Assembly: GCF_051201015.1 (NCBI RefSeq)
Contig: NZ_JBPEHI010000001.1
From: Petrimonas sulfuriphila
GTDB lineage: Bacteria > Bacteroidota > Bacteroidia > Bacteroidales > Dysgonomonadaceae
Reading direction: 5' to 3' (one strand)
DNA length: 64,000 bases
Under the pieces are notes generated by a model. The model saw nothing but the letters and a program-made list of their open reading frames with translations, made no database searches and had not been told where the DNA came from. A program made the translations under genes and the position numbers. Shown piece by piece: positions 8,127 through 15,806 of this stretch. The stretch's first letter is position 1, and every line of letters starts with the position of its first letter.

Positions 8127-8549
8127 ATGCAATTGAAAATAAGTGATATATCCGAGATACATAAGGCAGCTGGACAATTTATTGCCGGAATGGGGAACGA
8201 TAAGGTTTTTGCTTTCTATGGAGCAATGGGTGCCGGTAAAACCACTTTTATCAAAGCCGTTTGTGAAGGATTGGGCGTGCAGGAAACGATTACCAGTCCC
8301 ACATTCGCCATTATCAATGAGTACAGGGATAACGAAGGAAATTCCATTTATCATTTCGATTTTTACCGCATCCATAAACTGGAAGAAGCTTTCGATTTCG
8401 GTTACGAAGATTATTTTTACAGCGGAAATCTTTGTTTTATCGAATGGCCGGAATTGGTAGAGCCGCTTCTCCCCGGCAATACCGTAAAAGTTTATATTAC
8501 CGGAACTGATGCCGGCACGCGGACAATCGAAACAAAAGAGCCCGATTAA
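8127..8549 (+). CDS. tsaE: tRNA threonylcarbamoyladenosine biosynthesis ATPase TsaE
   Basis: 140 residues, the usual size. A Walker A motif (GAMGAGKTT, residues 32-40) is followed by the family segment TSPTFAIINEY and YHFDFYRI. The later motif FIEWPELVEPLLPGNTVKVYI is also typical. TsaE is the ATPase that works with TsaB and TsaD to make t6A at position 37 of tRNAs reading ANN codons. It is cytoplasmic. It begins 23 bp after porX, an arrangement I recall from other Bacteroidota. Confidence 0.96.
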   Translation: MQLKISDISEIHKAAGQFIAGMGNDKVFAFYGAMGAGKTTFIKAVCEGLGVQETITSPTFAIINEYRDNEGNSIYHFDFYRIHKLEEAFDFGYEDYFYSGNLCFIEWPELVEPLLPGNTVKVYITGTDAGTRTIETKEPD

Positions 8550-8606
8550 ACGAATGGAGATTTAAATGATCCAATAGTCAGTTCAGTAAAAAGAATTACC
8601 ATATAC

Positions 8607-10679
8607 ATGAGAAAAATAGCTATATCCGTTTGTATGTTTCTGTCCGCACTTTTTGTCTCTTCGCAGGTGAATACCGACCGGGTGATGACAATTGGGAAAA
8701 ATGCCCTTTACTTCGAAGACTATGTGTTGGCTATACAGTATTTCAATCAGGTGATTGGCGCCAAGCCTTACCTGGCTGACCCATATTACTTCAGGGCTAT
8801 GTCGAAGTTTATGCTCGACGATTTTAAAGGTGCCGAAGAAGATGCGAACCTCTGTATCGAACGGAACCCCTATTATACGTCGGCTTATCAGCTGCGCGGG
8901 GCGGCAAGGCAGAACCAGGAGAAATACGAACTGGCGGCTACCGATTACCAGAGGAGCCTGGAGTTTTTTCCCGAAGACCGTCTCACGTTGGTGAACATGG
9001 CCATTGTGAACGTTGAATTGAAGCATTACGACGTGGCGGAGAAGTTTTTCGAAGTGTTGCTGCGCCGTTTTCCCGATTATGTTCCTGGATACCTTACTCG
9101 CGGACAGATGCACCTGGAGAGGAAAGACACGCTGAAAGCACTGGCCGATTACGACAAGGCTATCGAGATTGATCCTTATACGGCACAGTCTTTTTCTGCA
9201 CGCGGGCTGTTGCAATTTCAGATGAAGGATTACAACAAGGCGCTGGCCGACCTGGATGAGGCTATCCGGTTAGATCCTTTTTTTACCGGAAATTACATCA
9301 ACCGGGGATTGGTAAAATATAACCTGAACGATCTGCGTGGGGCGATGGCCGATTACGACCGGGTGATCGAGATGGATGAGAATAACCTGATAGCACTGTT
9401 TAACCGGGGTCTGCTGCGTGCACAGGTTGCCGATAACAACCGGGCGATCAGGGATTTTGATAAAGTTATTGAAATTGAACCCGATAACACAATGGCGTAC
9501 ATCAACCGGGCTATGTTGCACGCAGAAATTGGAGACAATGCGAGTGCCATAGAGGATTTAAACGTCGTGCTCAACGACTATCCCGATTTTTTCACCGGAT
9601 ATTACATGCGAGCGGAAATGAAGCGCCAGTTGAACGACTTGCGCGGAGCGGAGCGCGACTACCTGGCTGCCCGGGATGAGGAGGCTAAGGCCAAAAAACG
9701 TGCCACAACGGATGCGGAGGACGGCAGGAAGCTGGCTTCAGAATCGAAAGATACCCGCGAAGAAACAGATAAGGATATTGATAAATTTAACCTGCTGGTG
9801 GTTGCCGACAAGGAAGCATCGCAAAAAAACCAAAGCAAATACCAGCGTGAATCGCGCGGGCGTGTGCAGGACCTGAACACAAAGGTGGCGTTAGAGCCTA
9901 AGTTTGTGCTGACCTATTACGATAAAGGGTTTGAAGTGAGCCGGCCGGTCTATTTCTCCGAATCAATGGAAAGAGCCAACGATCTGTTGAACCTCAATTG
10001 GAAGCTCAAGGCGGTAAATAACGAAGCTGCACTGAACGAGTTACAGGTGCAAACGCATTTCCGCTCTATCGATAATTTTTCGCGGCTGTTGGTGCAACAG
10101 CCAAACGATGCCAGGCTCTACTTTGGCCGAGGGATGGATTTCATGTTGGTTCAGGATTACGAAAATGCATTAAAAGATATCAACCGGGCTATTGAGTTGC
10201 AGCCTGATTTCCTGCAGCCTTACTTTGTACGTGCAGTGATTATGACCAAGCAACTCGAGCTTGATCCGTTGCTTCCTCCCGAGACGGTTGCTCAGGAAGC
10301 TCCCGTGGGCGTAAACCCGGTGGACAGGTTGAAAGAGTTGCCTCAGATTGCCCGGCCGAAAGTGCCCGAAGTCTCCACGAAGTCGTTTCGGTACGATGCA
10401 ATTTTAAAGGATTATGAAACGATCCTGCGACTTGATCCCAATTTTATTTTTGCCTACTACAACATGGCCGAAATATACAGCCTCGAAAAAGATTATCGTG
10501 CTGCGATAGACAGTTATACCAAAGCGTTAAAGATTGAACCGCAGTTTGCCGAAGCCTATTTCAACCGGGGGCTGTCGCGGCTGTCGATCGGCGAAACTGC
10601 GGTCGGGTTGGACGATCTCCGCAAGGCTGGAGAGTTGGGTATCGTGGAATCGTACAGCATCATTAAACGGATGCAGTAA
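8607..10679 (+). CDS. Large exported tetratricopeptide-repeat protein
   Basis: 690 residues with an N-terminal signal peptide (KIAISVCMFLSALFVSSQ). About nine to ten TPR units follow, many with the KALADYDKAIEIDP or AIRDFDKVIEIEPDN pattern. A lysine/glutamate-rich interruption near 350-420 breaks the array (EEAKAKKRATTDAEDG...), and further repeats fill 490-690. It is probably a periplasmic or secreted scaffold. Bacteroidota carry many such proteins near cell-envelope genes, and no partner can be named. It follows tsaE by 57 bp and ends 3 bp from the convergent GH95 gene, so the two transcripts must terminate within each other or overlap. Confidence 0.85.
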   Translation: MRKIAISVCMFLSALFVSSQVNTDRVMTIGKNALYFEDYVLAIQYFNQVIGAKPYLADPYYFRAMSKFMLDDFKGAEEDANLCIERNPYYTSAYQLRGAARQNQEKYELAATDYQRSLEFFPEDRLTLVNMAIVNVELKHYDVAEKFFEVLLRRFPDYVPGYLTRGQMHLERKDTLKALADYDKAIEIDPYTAQSFSARGLLQFQMKDYNKALADLDEAIRLDPFFTGNYINRGLVKYNLNDLRGAMADYDRVIEMDENNLIALFNRGLLRAQVADNNRAIRDFDKVIEIEPDNTMAYINRAMLHAEIGDNASAIEDLNVVLNDYPDFFTGYYMRAEMKRQLNDLRGAERDYLAARDEEAKAKKRATTDAEDGRKLASESKDTREETDKDIDKFNLLVVADKEASQKNQSKYQRESRGRVQDLNTKVALEPKFVLTYYDKGFEVSRPVYFSESMERANDLLNLNWKLKAVNNEAALNELQVQTHFRSIDNFSRLLVQQPNDARLYFGRGMDFMLVQDYENALKDINRAIELQPDFLQPYFVRAVIMTKQLELDPLLPPETVAQEAPVGVNPVDRLKELPQIARPKVPEVSTKSFRYDAILKDYETILRLDPNFIFAYYNMAEIYSLEKDYRAAIDSYTKALKIEPQFAEAYFNRGLSRLSIGETAVGLDDLRKAGELGIVESYSIIKRMQ

Positions 10680-10682
10680 GCG

Positions 10683-13103
10683 CTATGGGATAAATTCCAG
10701 TTTAGCCTCTTGTCCTGCTTTCAACACTACCGATACATACCCGTTTTCGGCTGTTAATTCTTTTCCGTTCTGTTTTACCATTGTCGCATAACCGGGAATT
10801 TTTACCTTGAATGTATTGTCGTTTAGCGCCTTAATGGTTGCAGACGACAATCGGTTGTCGCTCCAGCTTGCAGCCGCTTCGGCACCGCCACGGACACGTA
10901 GGCCTTTGAAACTTCCCGTTGGCCACTTGTCTGGCAGGGCAGGCAACAGTTGTATATAGCCGTCTTGACTTTGAATCAGCATTTCAGCAATTCCAGCAGT
11001 ACCTCCCAGATTACCGTCGATCTGGAACGGCGGATGCGCGCAGAATAGGTTAGCGTACGTTCCAGACCCGCGGTGCATGTTTACTTCACTTCCGGAAGTG
11101 GGCTCCAGCAGGCTTTTAAGTAGCTTGAAAGCACGGTTCCCGTCGTACAAGCGTGCCCAGAAATTGATTTTCCATGCACGGGACCATCCGGTTCCGGCAT
11201 CACCACGGCGTTCCAACGTTTCGCGAGCTGCTGCGGCCAGTTCGGGGGTAGTGTTAGGCGATATCTGATTCGACGGATACAATCCGTAGAGGTGTGAGAC
11301 ATGGCGGTGCTTGGGATCAACCTCCTTATAGTCCTCGAGCCACTCTTGCAAATAACCTTCGGGGCTGATCTGCATGGGAGGAAGTTTCGGCAGTGTTTCG
11401 CGGATATTGGTGGTTGTCTCGTCTTCGATACCGAGAATTGCTGCCGCCGACAGTACGTTGGTAAACAGTTCGTTCACGATCTGAACGTCCATGGTCGGGC
11501 CCATGCATACAAAAATGCGATCGTCGCTCCCGGGCATGTAAAATGCATTCTCTGGCGATGATGACGGGGCGGTGACGAGCCATCCGTTCCTGGGTTCGGA
11601 AATCATGCTGCTGAGGAAGAACTGCGCTGCCCCGGCGAGCGTCGGGTAAACAGTGCGCAGGTATTCCTTATCCTGGGTAAAGGCATAATGCTCCCAAAGG
11701 TGTTCACAAAGCCACGCTCCTCCCGTGTTGGTCGCTCCCCACGAAGCATGTTCGCCGGGAGCCGTGAACTTCCACGGGTTGCTCATCATGTGAGCCAGCC
11801 AGCCGTTGGCCCCGTAAAACGTTTGGGCGGTAGCTTCTCCCGAAGGTACAATCGATTGGGTGAAATCGATCAGGGGTTTATGCAGTTCAGAAAGATTACA
11901 TACTTCTACCGGCCAGTAGTTCATCTGTACATTGATATTCAGGTGGTAATCGCCGTTCCAGGGAGTCTGCACCTGGTTGGCCCACAAGCCCTGAAGGTTG
12001 AGGGGAAGCGAGTTCTCATCGGTTCCGCTGATCATCAGGTAACGGCCATACTGAAAATAGAGTGCGGCAAATGCGGGATCATCGTCTGTCTGGAAACCGG
12101 CAAGGCGCTCGTTGGTAGGTGTGGTGTTGTCTTGTTCGCCTAACCAGAGCTCTACACGGTCGAACTTTTCTTTGTAAGCTGCTATATGCGCCTGTTTCAT
12201 TTTTCCGAACGAACGTTTTTTTGCTTGTTCGAGCAAGCTGTCTACCGTCGACGTGTACTCTTTGTCGAGCATGTCGGTGGAGGTGGAAATGAGGATGACG
12301 GCCTCATCGGCATTGGCGATAGCCAGGGTATTGGAGCCCGCGGTCAGTTCCCCGCCTTTGTTCACGATTTGTACCTTGGTAAGGTAGTGGACACCCTTAT
12401 CGGTATCGTATCCATCGTTGAGCTGCCCTTCCATGATAAGGGTATTCTCTTGCACCGAAAGGGTTGCCCGTTCGGGACGGCTCAGGCTTACTTCAAATGA
12501 GACTGACCCTTTCTTATCGGCAGCCACGTGGACAGCCAGCACATCGTCGGCGTGAGAGGAGATATACTCGCGCGTAAAGGTGGTTTCACCTTTCATAAAC
12601 ACGGTGGATGCCACTGCGTCATTGAGCGAAAGTGTCCTCACGTAATTACCCGTATCTTCCGTTTGTGGGTAGGAGTAGTTTATGTGCAGGTCCCCCAGCA
12701 TTTGAAAACAGCCGTAGGGCGCATCTTTGCTTTTTCCTCCGGAAGAACCGAGCCCGCCGCACTGGAAATGATCGTACATCATGCGTTGTGCTTCCCCGTT
12801 CTTTCCTGTAAGCAGTAACTCCCGGATTTTCGGCAGATAATTGAGTGCTTCGGGGTTCAGCGCTTCAGGGTCTTCGCTGCCCGACCACATAGTAATGTCG
12901 TTGAGCACGATAAGTTCTTTGTCAATACCGCCATCCGGCATCATACCGATACGTCCGTTGCCGAGAGGCAGGGTTTCTTCCCACGCCGCGGCAGGCGTGT
13001 TAAACCGCAGGGCGAGTTCTTGGGCCGTTTCAGCAGGTGGCGTGCAGGAAAGCAATGCCGCAGCTGCAAGGAGAATGGATAAAATTTTCATCGAATTGTT
13101 CAT
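10683..13103 (-). CDS. GH95 family alpha-L-fucosidase (lipoprotein)
   Basis: 806 residues, the normal GH95 length. The signal peptide has a lipobox (LAAAALLSC, Cys20 counted from Met1; Met5 is an equally good start). The N-terminal beta-sandwich carries AAWEETLPLGNGRIGMM. The catalytic (alpha/alpha)6 region holds NINVQMNYWPVEVCNLSEL, TAPSSSPENAF and FQIDGNLGGTAGIAEML. In the characterised GH95 enzyme AfcA these segments hold the two Asn, the acid Glu and the Asp of the active site. GH95 members mainly cleave alpha-1,2-linked fucose (H antigen, fucosyllactose). Some act on L-galactose. It is last in the run unknown-sulfatase-GH110-GH95, 12 bp after GH110. Confidence 0.93.
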   Translation of the reverse strand: MNNSMKILSILLAAAALLSCTPPAETAQELALRFNTPAAAWEETLPLGNGRIGMMPDGGIDKELIVLNDITMWSGSEDPEALNPEALNYLPKIRELLLTGKNGEAQRMMYDHFQCGGLGSSGGKSKDAPYGCFQMLGDLHINYSYPQTEDTGNYVRTLSLNDAVASTVFMKGETTFTREYISSHADDVLAVHVAADKKGSVSFEVSLSRPERATLSVQENTLIMEGQLNDGYDTDKGVHYLTKVQIVNKGGELTAGSNTLAIANADEAVILISTSTDMLDKEYTSTVDSLLEQAKKRSFGKMKQAHIAAYKEKFDRVELWLGEQDNTTPTNERLAGFQTDDDPAFAALYFQYGRYLMISGTDENSLPLNLQGLWANQVQTPWNGDYHLNINVQMNYWPVEVCNLSELHKPLIDFTQSIVPSGEATAQTFYGANGWLAHMMSNPWKFTAPGEHASWGATNTGGAWLCEHLWEHYAFTQDKEYLRTVYPTLAGAAQFFLSSMISEPRNGWLVTAPSSSPENAFYMPGSDDRIFVCMGPTMDVQIVNELFTNVLSAAAILGIEDETTTNIRETLPKLPPMQISPEGYLQEWLEDYKEVDPKHRHVSHLYGLYPSNQISPNTTPELAAAARETLERRGDAGTGWSRAWKINFWARLYDGNRAFKLLKSLLEPTSGSEVNMHRGSGTYANLFCAHPPFQIDGNLGGTAGIAEMLIQSQDGYIQLLPALPDKWPTGSFKGLRVRGGAEAAASWSDNRLSSATIKALNDNTFKVKIPGYATMVKQNGKELTAENGYVSVVLKAGQEAKLEFIP

Positions 13104-13115
13104 TTAAGTGGTTGA

Positions 13116-14954
13116 TTATTTTACGGTGATGGCATCTTCTGCCGAGTTTTCTGTTCGTATATCTTTCTCCGCATCCCATCCGTTTTCGAAGCGGTTGTTT
13201 TCGATAAGAACGTTGCTGACCCGTTCAAAGAAGAACGGATATTTGTTCCAGTGGAACGGTTCAAACTCGGTGTTGTAACTGACGGTGTTATTCCTAAAAA
13301 CCAGCCCGTCTGTCGATTTGGCATAAACGAGCGGACGGTCGAACGTTTCGAACGTATTGTTTTCAATAACAATACCCGAGTGGAAAAACTGCTGTTGATC
13401 CTTGAGGTTGGGTATTTCGGGATAGATGGAAATGACGGCGTTTGTAAACTGGTAGGTTGCCGTAAGGGCGTTGATAAACCGGTTGTTTCTAATGATCACC
13501 TCCTTGCAGGCTCCGGTTTCGTACCAGCCGTTGCAGTCTCCGCAAAGCAAGATGGCCGTCCCGTGGGTATGGTCGAAAAGGTTGTTTTCGCAGATTACCC
13601 GTTTGGGTGTGCTGAAGAGTGCACCGCGTGCACGATTGTTGCGGATGATGTTGTCGGAAAACACTACTTCGGGAGTCCACGTCAGGTTTTCAATCCCGAA
13701 TTTTCCGGTTTCGGAAATTTCCTGCGGAAGTGTGGCAGCAAAGGTTATTTCAAACTCTTTTGCTCCAAATTCGGTAGGTTTATCGACAGCTTTGATCGAC
13801 GTAATCGTGTTGAAGTGACTGCCTACCCGTTCCATCTTTTCCGATTCCACAAACTGTACGCTGTCTCCCGTTTCACCCCACTTGAACCCCCATGCTTGTG
13901 GATGCATATATCTGGCCTGTAGTGTGGTGTCGTTTAATCGTTTGGTGACTCTCAGGTAAGTCCCGTGTACATTTATGGCATCATCGGCCATTCCTTCATA
14001 GAGCCCGTTTTTCGAAACAATCACCCCTTTACACGCCGAAAAGTGGGTTGCATCGGCTTGTGTGGTGAAAAACCGGGAGTCATCTTCCCCTTTCAGGCAA
14101 ACGGAGAACCGGTCTAAAGTGATATTTTCACTCATCTGTGCCAGCAGGCCCATCCCTTCGGCATAATGTACCTTAACATTCTCCAGTACGGTGTTGGTGC
14201 ATTCGCTGATGAAGATGCCGGGTGTGGGACGTTTCCACGAACGCAGGACATAGCGTTCACCCGGCGTTGTTAACTTTATCTGCTCCCATCCCTTGATGCG
14301 TAAAACATCCGGCGAAGCTTCTGTAACCGACAGCGGGTTAAAATTTACGTCACGACGTATGTAGGTCAGGCGTTTGTCGGGCCGGAATGCCATTGAGCCC
14401 TGTGGGGTTACTTCGTAGCCTTCTCCGAGAAGGACAAGCTTTTCGGTATCGATGCGGTAATTTCCGCCGGGATAAATTTTGGCCAGCAGTTCATCTTTGC
14501 CGGGATCCACTTCGAGTATGTTGAGCTGGCGCAAGGCAGGAAGTTCAAAGTCGACGGAGAAATTTTTCAAGGTAATGTTTTGCCCTTTCAGGATGGCAAA
14601 AGGGATCATGCGTCCGTGAAAAACAAACTCCGAACCTTGTCCGTCGATGGTTACATTCTGCAGGTTTTCGAGTGCGAACCCCACCTTTTTGGGATTATCC
14701 TGGTCGTGGTTCGAGATATAGTATTCGCGTGTGAAAGCACTGTCTGGATAAAAGTCGTACCGCCCTTTCGGAATTTTAACGGTAATGTGCACGGTATCTT
14801 TCCGCGCTTGCAGTTGTCCGATCAGTTTAACTGCCGCACCCGACGCGTCTTCTTTCGTATCGGGTTTCACACCGAATGTATACTCCGGTTGTTTTGTAGA
14901 GCATCCTGTGCAGATTATCAAGGAGATAAAGAGTAAATAGATGTTTTTTAGCAT
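13116..14954 (-). CDS. GH110 family exo-alpha-1,3-galactosidase (parallel beta-helix lipoprotein)
   Basis: 612 residues, matching GH110. Signal peptide and lipobox (LIICTGC, Cys17). The sequence then follows a right-handed beta-helix pattern with many N-turn repeats (VIRNNRF, VFRNNTV, VLIENNRFE). It contains stretches I recognise from Bacteroides GH110: HYAEGMGLLAQMSENITLD, TQADATHFSACKG and YEGMADDAINVHGTYL. These enzymes remove terminal alpha-1,3-galactose. Subfamily A requires the branched blood group B structure, while subfamily B also accepts linear alpha-Gal. I cannot decide the subfamily by eye. It is encoded 12 bp before GH95, which would act next on a B-antigen chain. Confidence 0.88.
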   Translation of the reverse strand: MLKNIYLLFISLIICTGCSTKQPEYTFGVKPDTKEDASGAAVKLIGQLQARKDTVHITVKIPKGRYDFYPDSAFTREYYISNHDQDNPKKVGFALENLQNVTIDGQGSEFVFHGRMIPFAILKGQNITLKNFSVDFELPALRQLNILEVDPGKDELLAKIYPGGNYRIDTEKLVLLGEGYEVTPQGSMAFRPDKRLTYIRRDVNFNPLSVTEASPDVLRIKGWEQIKLTTPGERYVLRSWKRPTPGIFISECTNTVLENVKVHYAEGMGLLAQMSENITLDRFSVCLKGEDDSRFFTTQADATHFSACKGVIVSKNGLYEGMADDAINVHGTYLRVTKRLNDTTLQARYMHPQAWGFKWGETGDSVQFVESEKMERVGSHFNTITSIKAVDKPTEFGAKEFEITFAATLPQEISETGKFGIENLTWTPEVVFSDNIIRNNRARGALFSTPKRVICENNLFDHTHGTAILLCGDCNGWYETGACKEVIIRNNRFINALTATYQFTNAVISIYPEIPNLKDQQQFFHSGIVIENNTFETFDRPLVYAKSTDGLVFRNNTVSYNTEFEPFHWNKYPFFFERVSNVLIENNRFENGWDAEKDIRTENSAEDAITVK

Positions 14955-14956
14955 AA

Positions 14957-15793
14957 TTATCCTGTTTTATTAATTCCGTTCCTTAAATCACTCTCGCATT
15001 CTCGAATAAGAATGTTTATTAGTTTTTCAGCAATCTGAGGATAGTTGTCTATTAAGTAGTTTCGTTCCTGAGGGTCAGTATTCAAATTATACAGTTCGAA
15101 AATATTTTTTTTGGCGTAATGCCGAAGTTTCCAGCCCGTATTTTCAACGATTGCCGCTCCCAGATTGGAACTGTAAACCACATATCGGTTGTCTGGCAAA
15201 AGTACGTTTTCAGCGAATGTGCCTTTCCAATAAAATATGAGCGGAACGTTGACACCGCCTTGCAGGTTACTTCTTTTCAACCCCGCCATGGATGCGTTTC
15301 CATTGAAAATATCACCCGATAAGGAGGAGGAGTACTTATTATTGAGATCATCGAAAAATTCTCCCGATTGCAGGTTACGGTACGGTTTTTCAGCTCTTCC
15401 TTTTTGTGAATAATAAATCTCGTGTCCGTTGTCGGAAGAAAAAACGACGATGGTGTTCTTTTCTAATCCCTGTTTGCGCAATTCCTGTAGAATCAGTCCC
15501 ACGTGAATATCGAGCTTCTTTACCATTGATGCATATTCTTTCTCTATAGGCGTGAGTTGGAAGTTATTCTGAATTTCAGGGTATACTTCCGGAACAGAAA
15601 CCGGTCCGTGCGGGAGTTGCGTAGGATGATAAAGGAAGGTAGTGTATTGTTTTTGCCCATATGCTGAAAGGAGCCCTTTTCCCAAATCATCGGCATAAAT
15701 GAAGATGACGTTGGGTTTTTGTTGCGCAGCTAAATTACCACTATAGGTAATTGTCGCAACGGTAAGTAATGAGTTAAAAATATGATTTCTCAT
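14957..15793 (-). CDS. Internally deleted S1 sulfatase, probably inactive
   Basis: 278 residues against roughly 480-550 in the family. The signal peptide and first strand (PNVIFIYADDLGKGLLSAYG) are intact, but residue ~31 onward jumps from QKQYTT straight to FLYHPTQLPHGP. The segment that should carry the formylglycine motif CxPSR is therefore missing, together with about 190 residues. The middle is normal, with the SSDNGHEIYY metal site and GLKRSNLQGGVNVPLIFYWKG. A second gap follows, because FAENVLLPDNRYVVYSSNLG lacks the usual C-subdomain lead-in. Both joins keep the frame. Without the Cys it should not hydrolyse sulfate esters. It starts 13 bp after the 957-residue gene and ends 2 bp before GH110, so it may survive as an operon spacer. 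Confidence 0.8.
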   Translation of the reverse strand: MRNHIFNSLLTVATITYSGNLAAQQKPNVIFIYADDLGKGLLSAYGQKQYTTFLYHPTQLPHGPVSVPEVYPEIQNNFQLTPIEKEYASMVKKLDIHVGLILQELRKQGLEKNTIVVFSSDNGHEIYYSQKGRAEKPYRNLQSGEFFDDLNNKYSSSLSGDIFNGNASMAGLKRSNLQGGVNVPLIFYWKGTFAENVLLPDNRYVVYSSNLGAAIVENTGWKLRHYAKKNIFELYNLNTDPQERNYLIDNYPQIAEKLINILIRECESDLRNGINKTG

Positions 15794-15806
15794 TAAAAAT
15801 AGGGTA

